Assembly (NCBI RefSeq): GCF_015594925.2
Contig: NZ_CP087590.1
Span: 2,728,001 to 2,792,000, forward strand
Source: Vibrio sp. VB16
GTDB lineage: Bacteria; Pseudomonadota; Gammaproteobacteria; Enterobacterales; Vibrionaceae
Direction: 5' to 3'
Length of the DNA stretch: 64,000 bases
A model generated the notes under the pieces. It had not been told where the DNA came from and made no database searches. It saw only the letters and a list, made by a program, of their open reading frames with translations. Of the stretch, positions 16,097 to 25,444 are shown piece after piece (the stretch's first letter is position 1; each line of letters starts with the position of its first letter). Position numbers and translations under genes: made by a program.

Positions 16097-17633
16097 TACA
16101 GCTCAAAACAGTGTTCAGTTCGGTTCGGACCGTCTCACCATAGAAGACGTTGTTGCCATTTCTAAAGGTGCAAACGCTCAACTCAATGATTCTGATGCGT
16201 TTACAGGAAAAATAGACAGAGGTGTTGCTTTTCTTGAGCGATTATTAAAAGAAGAAGGGGTCATTTATGGCGTTACAACAGGATACGGGGATTCTTGTAC
16301 CGTCGCAATTCCACCTGACCTAGTCGACGAACTGCCCCTACATCTAACCCGTTTCCACGGTTGCGGGATGGGGGATATCTTTTCCCCACAACAGACTCGT
16401 GCCGTATTAGCCACTCGTCTTTGTTCGTTGTCTCAAGGGTATTCAGGGGTATCACTCGATCTACTGAACCAGATAGTCACCCTAATAAACGAAGATATTT
16501 CACCACGGATACCTCAAGAAGGGTCTGTTGGCGCGAGTGGCGACCTCACACCCCTTTCTTATTTGGCTGCCGCCCTTATTGGCGAACGCGAGGTGATTTA
16601 CAAGGGGGACATTCGCCCTACATCTGAAGTGTTTAATGAGCTGCATATTGACCCGATCAAACTCAGACCTAAAGAAGGACTGGCCTTGATGAATGGTACC
16701 TCAGTCATGACCGCCCTAGCATGCATTGCTTATAAAAGAGCCGAATATTTAGTACAGCTCACAACGAGAATAACCGCCATGGTTTCAGTTGGTATGCAAG
16801 GCAACGAATTTCACTTTGACGAAGCATTATTCGCCGTTAAACCACACCCAGGCCAGCAACAGATTGCAAGCTGGTTACGAAGTGACTTACGAGCAGAACG
16901 CCCACCACGTAACAGTGACCGATTGCAAGACCGTTATTCACTGCGCTGCGCACCTCATGTTATCGGTGCACTACAAGATAGCTTACCGTGGCTACGCCAA
17001 ATGATTGAAAACGAACTCAACAGTGCGAATGACAATCCCATAATCGACGGTGATAATGAGCGCGTTTTACATGGTGGCCATTTTTATGGCGGCCATATCG
17101 CCATGGCAATGGATACACTTAAGACGGCGATCGCCAATCTAGCCGATTTACTCGACCGTCAAATGGCACAGCTTATGGATTACAAATTCAACAACGGTTT
17201 ACCTTTCAACCTTACTGGTGCTCAAGGTGAAAGAAAACCAATCAATCACGGCTTCAAAGCGGTACAAATCGCCATATCGGCGTGGACAGCTGAGGCATTA
17301 AAACAGACCATGCCTGCCAGTGTTTTTTCTCGATCTACCGAATGCCATAACCAAGATAAAGTAAGCATGGGCACTATCGCCGCTCGTGATTGCTTAAGGG
17401 TATTAGAGTTAACCGAACAGGTTGCTTCTGCATCACTGCTTGCGGCGACTCAAGCAATTGAACTGCGTAAAAGACAAAGCGAGTTAGACGAGCAACATAT
17501 GAGTGATACTCTAAAACAGATGCAATCCGATGTACTTGATGAGTTTGAATTTGTCGATGAAGACAGACCACTAGAAGGCGATTTGCGTAAATTTATGATG
17601 TTTATTCAACAACAACACTGGCCACTGTATTAA
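16089..17633 (+). CDS. Aromatic amino acid ammonia-lyase, probably tyrosine-type
   Basis: This 514-residue MIO-dependent lyase deaminates an aromatic amino acid to an aryl acrylate. The MIO triad A149-S150-G151 lies in GSVGASGDLTPLSYLAA. Other family segments are VIYGVTTGYGD, ALMNGTSVMTAL, RYSLRCAPHVIG and NELNSANDNPI. Substrate clues are a histidine at the selectivity position (H90 in LTRFHGCGMG), found in tyrosine and histidine lyases, and HNQD at 420-423, found in phenylalanine and tyrosine lyases where histidine lyases have QED. Together these favour tyrosine and hence 4-coumarate as the APE starter. Its place between apeJ (8-bp overlap) and apeK, and the absence of other hut genes, argue against histidine catabolism. 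Confidence 0.83.
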   Translation: MINTAQNSVQFGSDRLTIEDVVAISKGANAQLNDSDAFTGKIDRGVAFLERLLKEEGVIYGVTTGYGDSCTVAIPPDLVDELPLHLTRFHGCGMGDIFSPQQTRAVLATRLCSLSQGYSGVSLDLLNQIVTLINEDISPRIPQEGSVGASGDLTPLSYLAAALIGEREVIYKGDIRPTSEVFNELHIDPIKLRPKEGLALMNGTSVMTALACIAYKRAEYLVQLTTRITAMVSVGMQGNEFHFDEALFAVKPHPGQQQIASWLRSDLRAERPPRNSDRLQDRYSLRCAPHVIGALQDSLPWLRQMIENELNSANDNPIIDGDNERVLHGGHFYGGHIAMAMDTLKTAIANLADLLDRQMAQLMDYKFNNGLPFNLTGAQGERKPINHGFKAVQIAISAWTAEALKQTMPASVFSRSTECHNQDKVSMGTIAARDCLRVLELTEQVASASLLAATQAIELRKRQSELDEQHMSDTLKQMQSDVLDEFEFVDEDRPLEGDLRKFMMFIQQQHWPLY

Positions 17634-17641
17634 GGGTATCT

Positions 17642-18136
17642 ATGACGGTTCATCATCAAGACCATACCGATATGCCAGGCAATAATAACGCCTCCGACAC
17701 TACCTATGCACTAGAGTCTGAAGTCATTATCAAGCCTCTTTTTCAAGATGCCGACCCAATGGGTGTTGTCTATCATGGCAACTACTTTCGGTTTTTCGAA
17801 CAGGCTAGACATGCCTTAATGGCAAAAATCAGCTACAGCTATCTGGAAATGAACGCATCAGGTTATATGTGGCCAATCATCGATACACGGGTTAAGTACG
17901 TCAAATCCATTCCTTTTGACCATGAGATTCGAGTTGTCGCAAAACTAACCGAATGGGAAAATCGATTAAGGGTTGATTACATCATCTTTGACAACAACAC
18001 GGGAGAGCGAATGACAAAAGCGCATACAACGCAAGTTGCCGTGGAGATGGAAACAAAAGAAATGTGCTTCGTTTCCCCTAAAATATTCACTGATAGAGTG
18101 GCGCAGTGGCATATAAACGGAGAATTCAATGATTAA
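17642..18136 (+). CDS. apeK: Acyl-ACP/acyl-CoA thioesterase ApeK
   Basis: This 164-residue hotdog thioesterase is of the 4-hydroxybenzoyl-CoA thioesterase type. The catalytic aspartate is in FQDADPMGVVYHGNYFRFF (D38 by alignment to the DxxGxVxHxxY motif). In APE systems ApeK is the thioesterase partner that may release or edit acyl chains. About 25 polar residues precede the domain, and M11 at 17672 is an alternative start. The 3' end overlaps apeL by 8 bases. Confidence 0.82.
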   Translation: MTVHHQDHTDMPGNNNASDTTYALESEVIIKPLFQDADPMGVVYHGNYFRFFEQARHALMAKISYSYLEMNASGYMWPIIDTRVKYVKSIPFDHEIRVVAKLTEWENRLRVDYIIFDNNTGERMTKAHTTQVAVEMETKEMCFVSPKIFTDRVAQWHINGEFND

Positions 18137-18740
18137 ACAACGCACTATTGCACTCTATTTATTGTTAATCTTTTCGCCATTATTACAAGCAAAAAGCTTA
18201 CAAGAGGTACAAACATTATTGTCCGCTCAAAGCCTTGTACGTGGCGATTTCGAGCAACACAGAACGATGGAGATGTTTAGTCAGCCTCTCACCTCTTCTG
18301 GCAATTTCATTATCCATAAAAAGAGTGGATTGTTGTGGCAACAAACGTCTCCTTTCCCAGTAAATATTATTCTTACGGACGAGAAACTAAGCCAGCAATT
18401 TGCCAATCAACCCGCTCAGGTAATGACAGAGAAGGAAAACCCCATGGCGTTTTATTTCAGCCATATATTCCTTTCACTGTTTGATGGTAATGCACAACAA
18501 CTTAACCAACAATTCACGACATCATTTAATGACAACGCAGAGGCTTGGACCTTAACGCTAACGCCTAATCAAGCGCCGCTTAACGCCGTGTTCAGTGACA
18601 TAACGATTGCCGGCACTCTTTACATCAACCAGATAGAACTGACCGAGATTCGCGGAGATAAAACCACCATTCTATTTAGCAACCAAACCGAACAACCCAA
18701 CGCCCTGACGCCCGATGAAAGCGCCCTTTTCCGCTTTTAA
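18129..18740 (+). CDS. apeL: LolA-like periplasmic carrier ApeL
   Basis: This is a 203-residue secreted protein with a signal peptide (YLLLIFSPLLQAKS) and a LolA-like fold suggested by VRGDFEQHRTMEMFSQPLTSSG and GLLWQQTSPFPVNIIL. LolA homologues ferry hydrophobic cargo across the periplasm. In this cluster the cargo would be the polyene lipid, passed between the exporter ApeM and the outer membrane. It overlaps apeM by 26 bases. Confidence 0.8.
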   Translation: MIKQRTIALYLLLIFSPLLQAKSLQEVQTLLSAQSLVRGDFEQHRTMEMFSQPLTSSGNFIIHKKSGLLWQQTSPFPVNIILTDEKLSQQFANQPAQVMTEKENPMAFYFSHIFLSLFDGNAQQLNQQFTTSFNDNAEAWTLTLTPNQAPLNAVFSDITIAGTLYINQIELTEIRGDKTTILFSNQTEQPNALTPDESALFRF

Positions 18741-21081
18741 AGCGGGTCTTACCCCCTTCTTCGTTGCGCATTCGGGTTTTACTCGAAGCCTTGCGCTCAT
18801 CTGGCTGATCGTCATGATGGGTTGCATCGGAGTGCTTGTGCAAAAAACGTTGGGAGGTAAACCACTTCCAATAGAGACTAATATTCTTGCCTTATTGCCA
18901 AAAAACCAGCAAGACCCGATTGCGCAACAAGCCTTTGACAAAATAGCCAGCGCGATGAGTAACAAAGTCGTATTCCTGTTAGAAGGCTCAGATAAAAAAC
19001 AACTGACTGACGCCGCGCAACAGTTTGAGCAATCAATTACCACACTCGGCTTATTTTCAGACATTACCGGTGAAATATCTGAATCAGATCAACAAGCTTG
19101 GGCCAATTTCTATTACCCAAAACGATTCCAATTGCTTACGGATACGCAAAAAACAAGACTCTCCTCATCTACAGGTCTTCAAACGCAATATGTATTGCAG
19201 TCCATCTACAATCCTTTTTCTGGTGTCACTGGACAAGAGTTGGCTAACGACCCCTTCTTACTTTTTCGTGATTATTTAACCTCGCTCTCAACCCTGTCTG
19301 GGGACTTTCAACTTGACCATGGATACTTGAGCAAGAGTGTTGAAGACAAACACTACATATTGATTGCCGCGGAACTCAATGGCTCACCTTATAATCTAGC
19401 GATTCAAGACAAGCTTTCTAAGCTTGGGTTCATGGAGCAGACACTGACTCAGCAATACGCGGTTAAGGTGATGCACACAGGCGTGATCTTCTATGCGACA
19501 TATGGTACTCAAAGCGCAAAATCTGAAATAAGCACCATTGGGCTCGGTTCATTAGTCGGCGTAATTACTTTATTGCTGTTGGTCTATCGAAGCCCATTAC
19601 CACTAGCCTTATCCCTACTCTCTATCAGTTGTGGGTTTATTGCCGCATTTACGGGATGCCTGATTATTTTTGGTAAAATCCATCTGTTTAGTTTAGTTTT
19701 CGGAACAAGCTTAATTGGGGTTTCCATTGACTACTCATTTCACTACTTAACTGAGCGATTAGTCGCGGGAAAAGCATGGGACTCATATCTCGCGCTTAAA
19801 CAGATATTTGGTGCGATAACACTCGGGCTAATTACCAGCTTGGTCGGTTACTTAGGTCTGCTTGTTGCACCATTTCCAGGCTTACAACAACTGGCACTAT
19901 TTTCAGCAATTGGCCTAACCGCCGCTTATATTTCAGTCGTCACTTGGTACCCTATATTGGCCAGACAACCATCTAAATCACGAACGTTTCCCATAGAAAC
20001 GCTATCGTTCAAATGGTTATCGCTTTGGAGTTCAACATCATTTAGGGTTGTTTTTCCGAGTTTATTGTTGATAGTCGGTTGTTTTTTCCTTTCTCAAACG
20101 CACTATAACGACGATGTTAGACAGTTACAGGCAACACCAGTAGAGCTCAAACTCATAGAACAGAAAATTGAACAACTTTCTGGTGTTGATTCTAGCCAAC
20201 AAATGTTACTAGTGTCGGCGGCCGATGAACAAGCTTTGTTAGATAATCTGCATACTTTGAGCCTAGAGCTAGACAACTGGATAGCCCTCGGCCTCCTATC
20301 TGGTTATCAAAATATAACGCAGTACCTGCCTAGTATTAAGCAACAAAGATTGAATTTTAGTTTGGTGAAAAAACTCTACCAATCTCAGGCTAGTGAATTA
20401 CAAAAAGCCATGCAACTCAAACAGACTCCAGTATTAAAAGACACTTTTGTGCCGATTACTGTCCACGATTATCTACAGTCTGATAGTTCGCAACCCACGC
20501 GCTTCCTCTGGCTAGGCGATATCGCAGGTAAAAGCTATTCTATTGTGCTGCTCAAGAACATGACCAAGGTAACCACGGTAAAGAATTGGACCGAGAGCAA
20601 TGACGACATAAGATACCTAGATAAAACAGATGAAATATCCACTTTATTTGGTGAATATCGAGAAAAAATAACCGAGTTACTGATTGCGGCTTTAGTGGTA
20701 ATTTGGTTTATTCTAGGTTGGCGATATAGCTTTAAGCAAGCAAGTAAAATGGTTGCGCCTCCTATTATTGCCTCCATTTGTGCGCTGGCGATCACCAGCC
20801 TAAATGGAACAGAGCTAAACCTATTTAACCTTCTGGCGTTGGCACTCATTTTGGGCATAGGTATCGATTATACGCTCTTTTTTGCACAACCTAGGCAACA
20901 TAAAGGCACCCTCTTAGCGATTACGTTATCAGCAATGACAACCATTCTGTCATTTGGCCTTCTCGCAATGAGTAATACTCATGCCATCCACAGCTTTGGT
21001 ATAACGGTACTAACAGGGATTTTCGTTGCATGGCTACTTGCTCCTATCGCTATGAATTCAGACATTGAAGGTAAACAATGA
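18715..21081 (+). CDS. apeM: MMPL/RND-family exporter ApeM
   Basis: This 788-residue inner-membrane transporter has the MMPL/RND layout. There is one N-terminal helix, a periplasmic loop of about 200 residues, five helices (SLVGVITLLLLVYRSPLPLA, FGTSLIGVSIDYSFHYL), a second N-terminal-type helix, another periplasmic loop and five final helices (ILGIGIDYTLFF). The repeated GxxIDYxxxF segments are typical proton-relay helices. It probably exports the finished or lipid-linked aryl polyene. Heavy overlaps with apeL and apeN (ATGA) show tight coupling. Confidence 0.87.
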   Translation: MKAPFSAFKAGLTPFFVAHSGFTRSLALIWLIVMMGCIGVLVQKTLGGKPLPIETNILALLPKNQQDPIAQQAFDKIASAMSNKVVFLLEGSDKKQLTDAAQQFEQSITTLGLFSDITGEISESDQQAWANFYYPKRFQLLTDTQKTRLSSSTGLQTQYVLQSIYNPFSGVTGQELANDPFLLFRDYLTSLSTLSGDFQLDHGYLSKSVEDKHYILIAAELNGSPYNLAIQDKLSKLGFMEQTLTQQYAVKVMHTGVIFYATYGTQSAKSEISTIGLGSLVGVITLLLLVYRSPLPLALSLLSISCGFIAAFTGCLIIFGKIHLFSLVFGTSLIGVSIDYSFHYLTERLVAGKAWDSYLALKQIFGAITLGLITSLVGYLGLLVAPFPGLQQLALFSAIGLTAAYISVVTWYPILARQPSKSRTFPIETLSFKWLSLWSSTSFRVVFPSLLLIVGCFFLSQTHYNDDVRQLQATPVELKLIEQKIEQLSGVDSSQQMLLVSAADEQALLDNLHTLSLELDNWIALGLLSGYQNITQYLPSIKQQRLNFSLVKKLYQSQASELQKAMQLKQTPVLKDTFVPITVHDYLQSDSSQPTRFLWLGDIAGKSYSIVLLKNMTKVTTVKNWTESNDDIRYLDKTDEISTLFGEYREKITELLIAALVVIWFILGWRYSFKQASKMVAPPIIASICALAITSLNGTELNLFNLLALALILGIGIDYTLFFAQPRQHKGTLLAITLSAMTTILSFGLLAMSNTHAIHSFGITVLTGIFVAWLLAPIAMNSDIEGKQ

Positions 21082-21698
21082 CACATTTAGGTATGACAGC
21101 TTTAAAAATTAGTAAACTGACTCTAATGACTTATTTATTATTGAGTCTATTCGGTTGCACATCACTGCAGACTCAACCAAATACGTTCGTCGATATTGCA
21201 CCAAATACATCCGTTCAATTACCGCGGCCTAAAGACCTCCAACTGGACATCACAGTAAACCAACTTATTACGGCAGAATGGAATGATGCAACGCACCAGT
21301 TACCTGTATTATTAGAGGTGAATGAACGTTCAGTTAGATTGGCTGGGTTTTCATCCTGGGGGACGCGTATTCTTAGCCTTGAATATACCGAAGACAATAT
21401 CGAATCTGAAGTGCTAACGGGCTTAGGAACATCCCTTCCCGACCCTAAGCAAGTATTGTTTTATCTAATGATTACTCTGGGGCCACAAGAGGTATGGCAA
21501 ACTAAACTCGATGATATCGGTTGGAAGCTAACTGAATCCGCTCACTTGCGCACATTATTTAATGAGCAAGGGAAAGAAGTTGTTATTATTCAGTATACTA
21601 ACGAAAATAAGTTGGCTGGAGACATACATATGAGAAACACCATCTCCAATTACCGAATCACTATTCAAACATTATCCTTGTCACAGACATCGATGTAG
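21078..21698 (+). CDS. apeN: DUF3261-type outer-membrane lipoprotein ApeN
   Basis: This 206-residue lipoprotein has a lipobox in LLSLFGCTS (Cys near 27). The mature domain resembles the DUF3261 lipoproteins that follow MMPL exporters in APE clusters and may work like LolB as an outer-membrane acceptor. The start ATG overlaps the apeM stop (ATGA). A second in-frame ATG (M6) would shorten the signal peptide only slightly. Confidence 0.8.
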   Translation: MTHLGMTALKISKLTLMTYLLLSLFGCTSLQTQPNTFVDIAPNTSVQLPRPKDLQLDITVNQLITAEWNDATHQLPVLLEVNERSVRLAGFSSWGTRILSLEYTEDNIESEVLTGLGTSLPDPKQVLFYLMITLGPQEVWQTKLDDIGWKLTESAHLRTLFNEQGKEVVIIQYTNENKLAGDIHMRNTISNYRITIQTLSLSQTSM

Positions 21699-21718
21699 CC
21701 TGGCTTTAATAACAAAAA

Positions 21719-22912
21719 ATGAATACACGTAATCAATACCCCATTTTTATCCAAGCCTGTGGATTCAATTCTGCATTGGGCGAAAACCATCACGATATCC
21801 ATAAAAGGTTGCGCGAACAACTGTCTCCAGACATGGTCATTGTTAATGATTTACTCAACGATGGTCATTCAACGGTGGTGGGGCAAGTAAGTAATGCGCT
21901 GCCAGCATTACCAGACCATCTCAGCCATTTCGATAGCCGTAATAATCGCCTAGCACTTTCTTCCTTGCAACAGATAGAAGGCGAAATAAAGCAAGCTGTT
22001 GGACAATATGGCCGCAATCGAGTGGCCGTAATTATTGGCACCAGCACCTCTGGTATCTCAGATGGAGAAAAAGCGTTAGACACCCTATTCGACTCTGGGT
22101 CTTTTCCGACCAGTTATCACTACAACAAACAAGAATTAGGTAATCCTGCGGAATTTGTGGCCGAGTACTTTGACCTTGAGGGTCCTTGTTATTCAATATC
22201 AACAGCCTGCTCTTCAAGCGGTCGCGTCTTCTTATCGGCAAAAAGAATGCTCAAAGCGAATCTGGTCGATGCGGTTATTGTCGGTGGTGTCGACTCTTTG
22301 TGTAGACTCACCCTCAACGGTTTTCGTTGTCTAGACGCCCTATCGTCGACGCTTTGCAAACCCTTTGATAAAAACAGAGATGGCATTAATATTGGTGAGG
22401 CGGCTGCATTCATGTTGCTTTCAACTGAGCCGACTGAATCAAACATTGCCTTGTTAGGTGCGGGAGATAGCTCTGATGCTCATCATATTTCTGCTCCACA
22501 CCCAGACGGGAAAGGAGCAGTCGAAGCGATGACAAAAGCACTCGTCGATGCTCAAATGGACGCGAGTGAGATTGGGTATGTCAACGCGCATGGCACCGCA
22601 ACACAGCTAAATGACGCAATGGAAAGCAAAGCGATTGCTTGCTTATTTAACCGTGTCCCAGTAAGTTCTACCAAGCCATTAACAGGACACACCCTTGGTG
22701 CGGCAAGTGCCGTAGAGGCCGCAATAAGCTGGCATATATTGACTTATGCACTACCTCTTCCAAGTCAAAAAAATGATGGTGGATTCGATAACCTGCCTAT
22801 TCAGTTAGTCAAAAGAGATCAATACTTGCCACCAGCTAAAGCCATTTTAAGCAATTCATTTGCCTTTGGTGGAAACAACATAAGCCTTATTTTTGGATAT
22901 GCTAATGAGTAA
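21719..22912 (+). CDS. apeO: Beta-ketoacyl synthase ApeO
   Basis: This 397-residue elongating ketosynthase has a complete catalytic triad. C164 is in SISTACSSSGRV, H291 in VNAHGTATQLND and H324 in KPLTGHTLGAAS. In studied APE systems it works as a heterodimer with ApeC. It would catalyse malonyl-dependent chain extension of the aryl-primed polyene. The N-terminal part (YPIFIQACGFNSALG) is divergent from FabF. Its last 8 bases overlap the apeP start. Confidence 0.9.
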   Translation: MNTRNQYPIFIQACGFNSALGENHHDIHKRLREQLSPDMVIVNDLLNDGHSTVVGQVSNALPALPDHLSHFDSRNNRLALSSLQQIEGEIKQAVGQYGRNRVAVIIGTSTSGISDGEKALDTLFDSGSFPTSYHYNKQELGNPAEFVAEYFDLEGPCYSISTACSSSGRVFLSAKRMLKANLVDAVIVGGVDSLCRLTLNGFRCLDALSSTLCKPFDKNRDGINIGEAAAFMLLSTEPTESNIALLGAGDSSDAHHISAPHPDGKGAVEAMTKALVDAQMDASEIGYVNAHGTATQLNDAMESKAIACLFNRVPVSSTKPLTGHTLGAASAVEAAISWHILTYALPLPSQKNDGGFDNLPIQLVKRDQYLPPAKAILSNSFAFGGNNISLIFGYANE

Positions 22913-23369
22913 CTATCCTTCGATAGAAACACTAATACCACACGCGTCACCGATGATATTCATCGATGAGGCCATTGCCATAGAAACAGAGAGCATTCAC
23001 TGCAGAGTCACGGTGAAAGCGACAAATCTCTTTTTTAATCAAGAATCCAATGCGATTCCGGCCTACGTTGGCATTGAGTTTATGGCGCAATCAATTTCTG
23101 CGTGGTCAGGCTACCATGCAGGTTTAAAGGGTCAAGCCTCACCCATCGGTTTTCTGCTCGGTAGTCGACGATACCATGTGTCCGTTGAACAGTTTTTAGA
23201 AGGCTCAGTTCTGGATATCTATGCGCATCAGATAATGGAAAATAATGGAATGGCGGTATTCAGCGGTAGAATAGAGCATAAAGGCGATGAAATTGCACAG
23301 TGCCAACTTAATGTTTATGTACCAAGCAAAGAAAAATTACAAGAAATGAAAACGAAGGATCGCAAATGA
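22905..23369 (+). CDS. apeP: 3-hydroxyacyl-ACP dehydratase ApeP
   Basis: This is a hotdog-fold dehydratase of about 154 residues. The motif LIPHASPMIFIDEAI contains the catalytic-type histidine (H13), and VGIEFMAQSISAW matches the second FabA/FabZ motif with its acidic residue. It is the expected partner of ApeI. The ATG at 22905 within GCTAATGAGTAAC overlaps the apeO stop. ATG at 22899 adds two residues and is equally possible. The stop overlaps apeQ (ATGA). Confidence 0.84.
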   Translation: MSNYPSIETLIPHASPMIFIDEAIAIETESIHCRVTVKATNLFFNQESNAIPAYVGIEFMAQSISAWSGYHAGLKGQASPIGFLLGSRRYHVSVEQFLEGSVLDIYAHQIMENNGMAVFSGRIEHKGDEIAQCQLNVYVPSKEKLQEMKTKDRK

Positions 23370-24091
23370 GCAGACAAGTACTTGTTACGGGCGCCAGCAA
23401 AGGGTTAGGCAGAGCTATTGCGGTTCAGCTTGCAAAAGACGGCTTTATGGTTATCGTCCATTACATGGGGGATAAAGAAGGTGGTCAAGCAACGCTCTCT
23501 AGGATTGAGAATGAGGGTGGTCAAGGCAGATTGATACAGTTTGACATCAGTCATCGTCAAGAGTGCAAATCAAGATTGGAAGCCGATATCAATCAATTTG
23601 GGGCTTATTACGGCATCGTAAACAATGCTGGCATTACCCGCGACACCGCTTTCCCTGCCATGACAGAAGAAGAATGGGACGGCGTAATCCATACCAATTT
23701 AGACAGCTTTTATAATGTTTTGCACCCCTGTGTTATGCCCATGGTACAAAAGCGAAAAGGTGGTCGGATTGTCACGATGGCTTCCGTATCCGGCATTATG
23801 GGCAATCGTGGTCAAACCAACTACAGTGCGGCCAAAGCGGGAGTCATCGGGGCAACGAAATCTCTTGCATTAGAATTAGCAAAAAGAAAAATCACCGTGA
23901 ACTGCGTCGCACCAGGCTTGATTGACACGGGTATGATCGACGAAAACGTAAAAGAGCACGCCCTACCTCAAGTGCCTCTGCGTAGAATGGGGGAACCTGA
24001 AGAAGTCGCTGGCTTAGTCAGTTACCTAATGTCCGATGTCGCCGCCTATGTCACTAGACAGGTAATTTCTATAAATGGAGGCTTAATATGA
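23366..24091 (+). CDS. apeQ: 3-ketoacyl-ACP reductase ApeQ
   Basis: This 241-residue short-chain dehydrogenase is of the FabG type. The cofactor motif is VTGASKGLGRA (TGxxxGxG), the NNAG motif is IVNNAGITRD, and the active residues are S140, Y153 and K157 (NYSAAKAG). It would use NADPH to reduce the beta-keto group after each extension. It is bounded by ATGA overlaps with both neighbours. Confidence 0.91.
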   Translation: MSRQVLVTGASKGLGRAIAVQLAKDGFMVIVHYMGDKEGGQATLSRIENEGGQGRLIQFDISHRQECKSRLEADINQFGAYYGIVNNAGITRDTAFPAMTEEEWDGVIHTNLDSFYNVLHPCVMPMVQKRKGGRIVTMASVSGIMGNRGQTNYSAAKAGVIGATKSLALELAKRKITVNCVAPGLIDTGMIDENVKEHALPQVPLRRMGEPEEVAGLVSYLMSDVAAYVTRQVISINGGLI

Positions 24092-25317
24092 GTCGTCGTG
24101 TTGTTGTCACCGGAATGGCCGGTGTAACCGCTTTGGGAAATGATTGGAAGACAGTGGAGTCAAAACTTAAAGCATGTGAAAACGCCACCAAATACATGCC
24201 AGACTTCGAACAATATGATGGCCTCAATACTAAACTTGCGGCACCCATTGAGGATTTTGAATTACCAAAGCATTACACCCGAAAAAAAATTCGCTCTATG
24301 GGACGTGTGTCTAAGCTTGCAACACTCGCGAGCGAGAATGCACTTATTCAAAGTGGATTAATTGGCAATGACGTACTAACCAATGGGCAAACGGGCGTAG
24401 CGTACGGCTCGTCAACTGGTAGTACGGATGCGGTAGGTGCTTTCGGTGTAATGCTAAATGAAAAAACAACCAAAGCTATTACCGCGACAACCTATGTCCA
24501 GATGATGCCACATACCACAGCGGTGAACGTTGGACTTTTCTTTGGTCTTAAAGGGCGAGTTATCCCAACCAGTAGTGCTTGCACTTCAGGTAGCCAGGCG
24601 ATTGGTTATGCCTTCGAAGCCATTAAACACGGCTATCAAACCGTGATGGTCGCGGGAGGTGGTGAGGAGTTATGCCCAACAGAATCTGCCGTGTTTGATA
24701 CGCTATTCGCGACGAGCTTGAAAAACGAAGCTCCAAAAACAACACCAAGACCCTACGATACAGATCGAGACGGTTTAGTCATCGGAGAAGGTGCAGGTAC
24801 TCTCGTCCTAGAAGAATACGAACACGCCATGGCCCGCGGTGCAAAGATCTATGCTGAGTTAATAGGGTTTGCAAGCAACTGCGATGCAACGCATGTTACT
24901 CAACCCCAAATGGAAACGATGCAATTTTGCATGGAGATGGCCTTAATCGATGCCAACCTAGACGCCGATAAAATTGATTATATCTCGGCACATGGGACTG
25001 CCACAGATCGTGGCGACATTGCGGAGAGCAATGCGACGGCAAATATCTTTAACAACAGTGCACCGATCAGTTCGCTAAAGAGTTATTTCGGCCATACACT
25101 CGGCGCATGCGGAGCGATCGAAGCTTGGTTGAGCATTGAAATGATGAATTCTGGTTGGTTTAGCCCAACACTCAATTTGGACAAATTAGACGAACGATGT
25201 GGAAAGCTTGACTATATAACAGGGAATGGTCGAGAAATAGAGTGTCATTACCTAATGAGCAACAACTTTGCCTTTGGTGGCATTAACACTTCGCTCATTT
25301 TTAAAAAACACAACTGA
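24088..25317 (+). CDS. apeR: Beta-ketoacyl synthase ApeR
   Basis: This is a second ketosynthase of 409 residues, closer to FabF than ApeO. The triad is C165 (TSSACTSGSQ), H302 (ISAHGTATDRGD) and H336 (SYFGHTLGACGA). Characterised APE systems have a separate homodimeric ApeR. It is the last gene of the operon, and a terminator follows within 25 bases. Confidence 0.9.
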   Translation: MSRRVVVTGMAGVTALGNDWKTVESKLKACENATKYMPDFEQYDGLNTKLAAPIEDFELPKHYTRKKIRSMGRVSKLATLASENALIQSGLIGNDVLTNGQTGVAYGSSTGSTDAVGAFGVMLNEKTTKAITATTYVQMMPHTTAVNVGLFFGLKGRVIPTSSACTSGSQAIGYAFEAIKHGYQTVMVAGGGEELCPTESAVFDTLFATSLKNEAPKTTPRPYDTDRDGLVIGEGAGTLVLEEYEHAMARGAKIYAELIGFASNCDATHVTQPQMETMQFCMEMALIDANLDADKIDYISAHGTATDRGDIAESNATANIFNNSAPISSLKSYFGHTLGACGAIEAWLSIEMMNSGWFSPTLNLDKLDERCGKLDYITGNGREIECHYLMSNNFAFGGINTSLIFKKHN

Positions 25318-25338
25318 TTGATTTTTATAAATATCATA

Positions 25339-25368
25339 AAATGCCTTGTTATCTGTAAGGCATTTTTG
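25339..25368 (+). terminator. Rho-independent terminator of the ape operon
   Basis: The stem AAATGCCTT / AAGGCATTT with a 9-nt loop runs into a short T tract. It closes the operon that begins at apeC. Confidence 0.85.
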
Positions 25369-25444
25369 CTTTATGCTTCTTCATATTTTGCTATTTATGA
25401 CATACTATTTATAAATAACAGATGTATCATTAAATGCCTAATAG

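Noticed and set aside
16089..17633. Histidine ammonia-lyase of the Hut pathway
   Set aside because: No hutU, hutI, hutG or hutC nearby. It is embedded in the ape operon, and HNQD replaces the histidine-lyase QED pattern.
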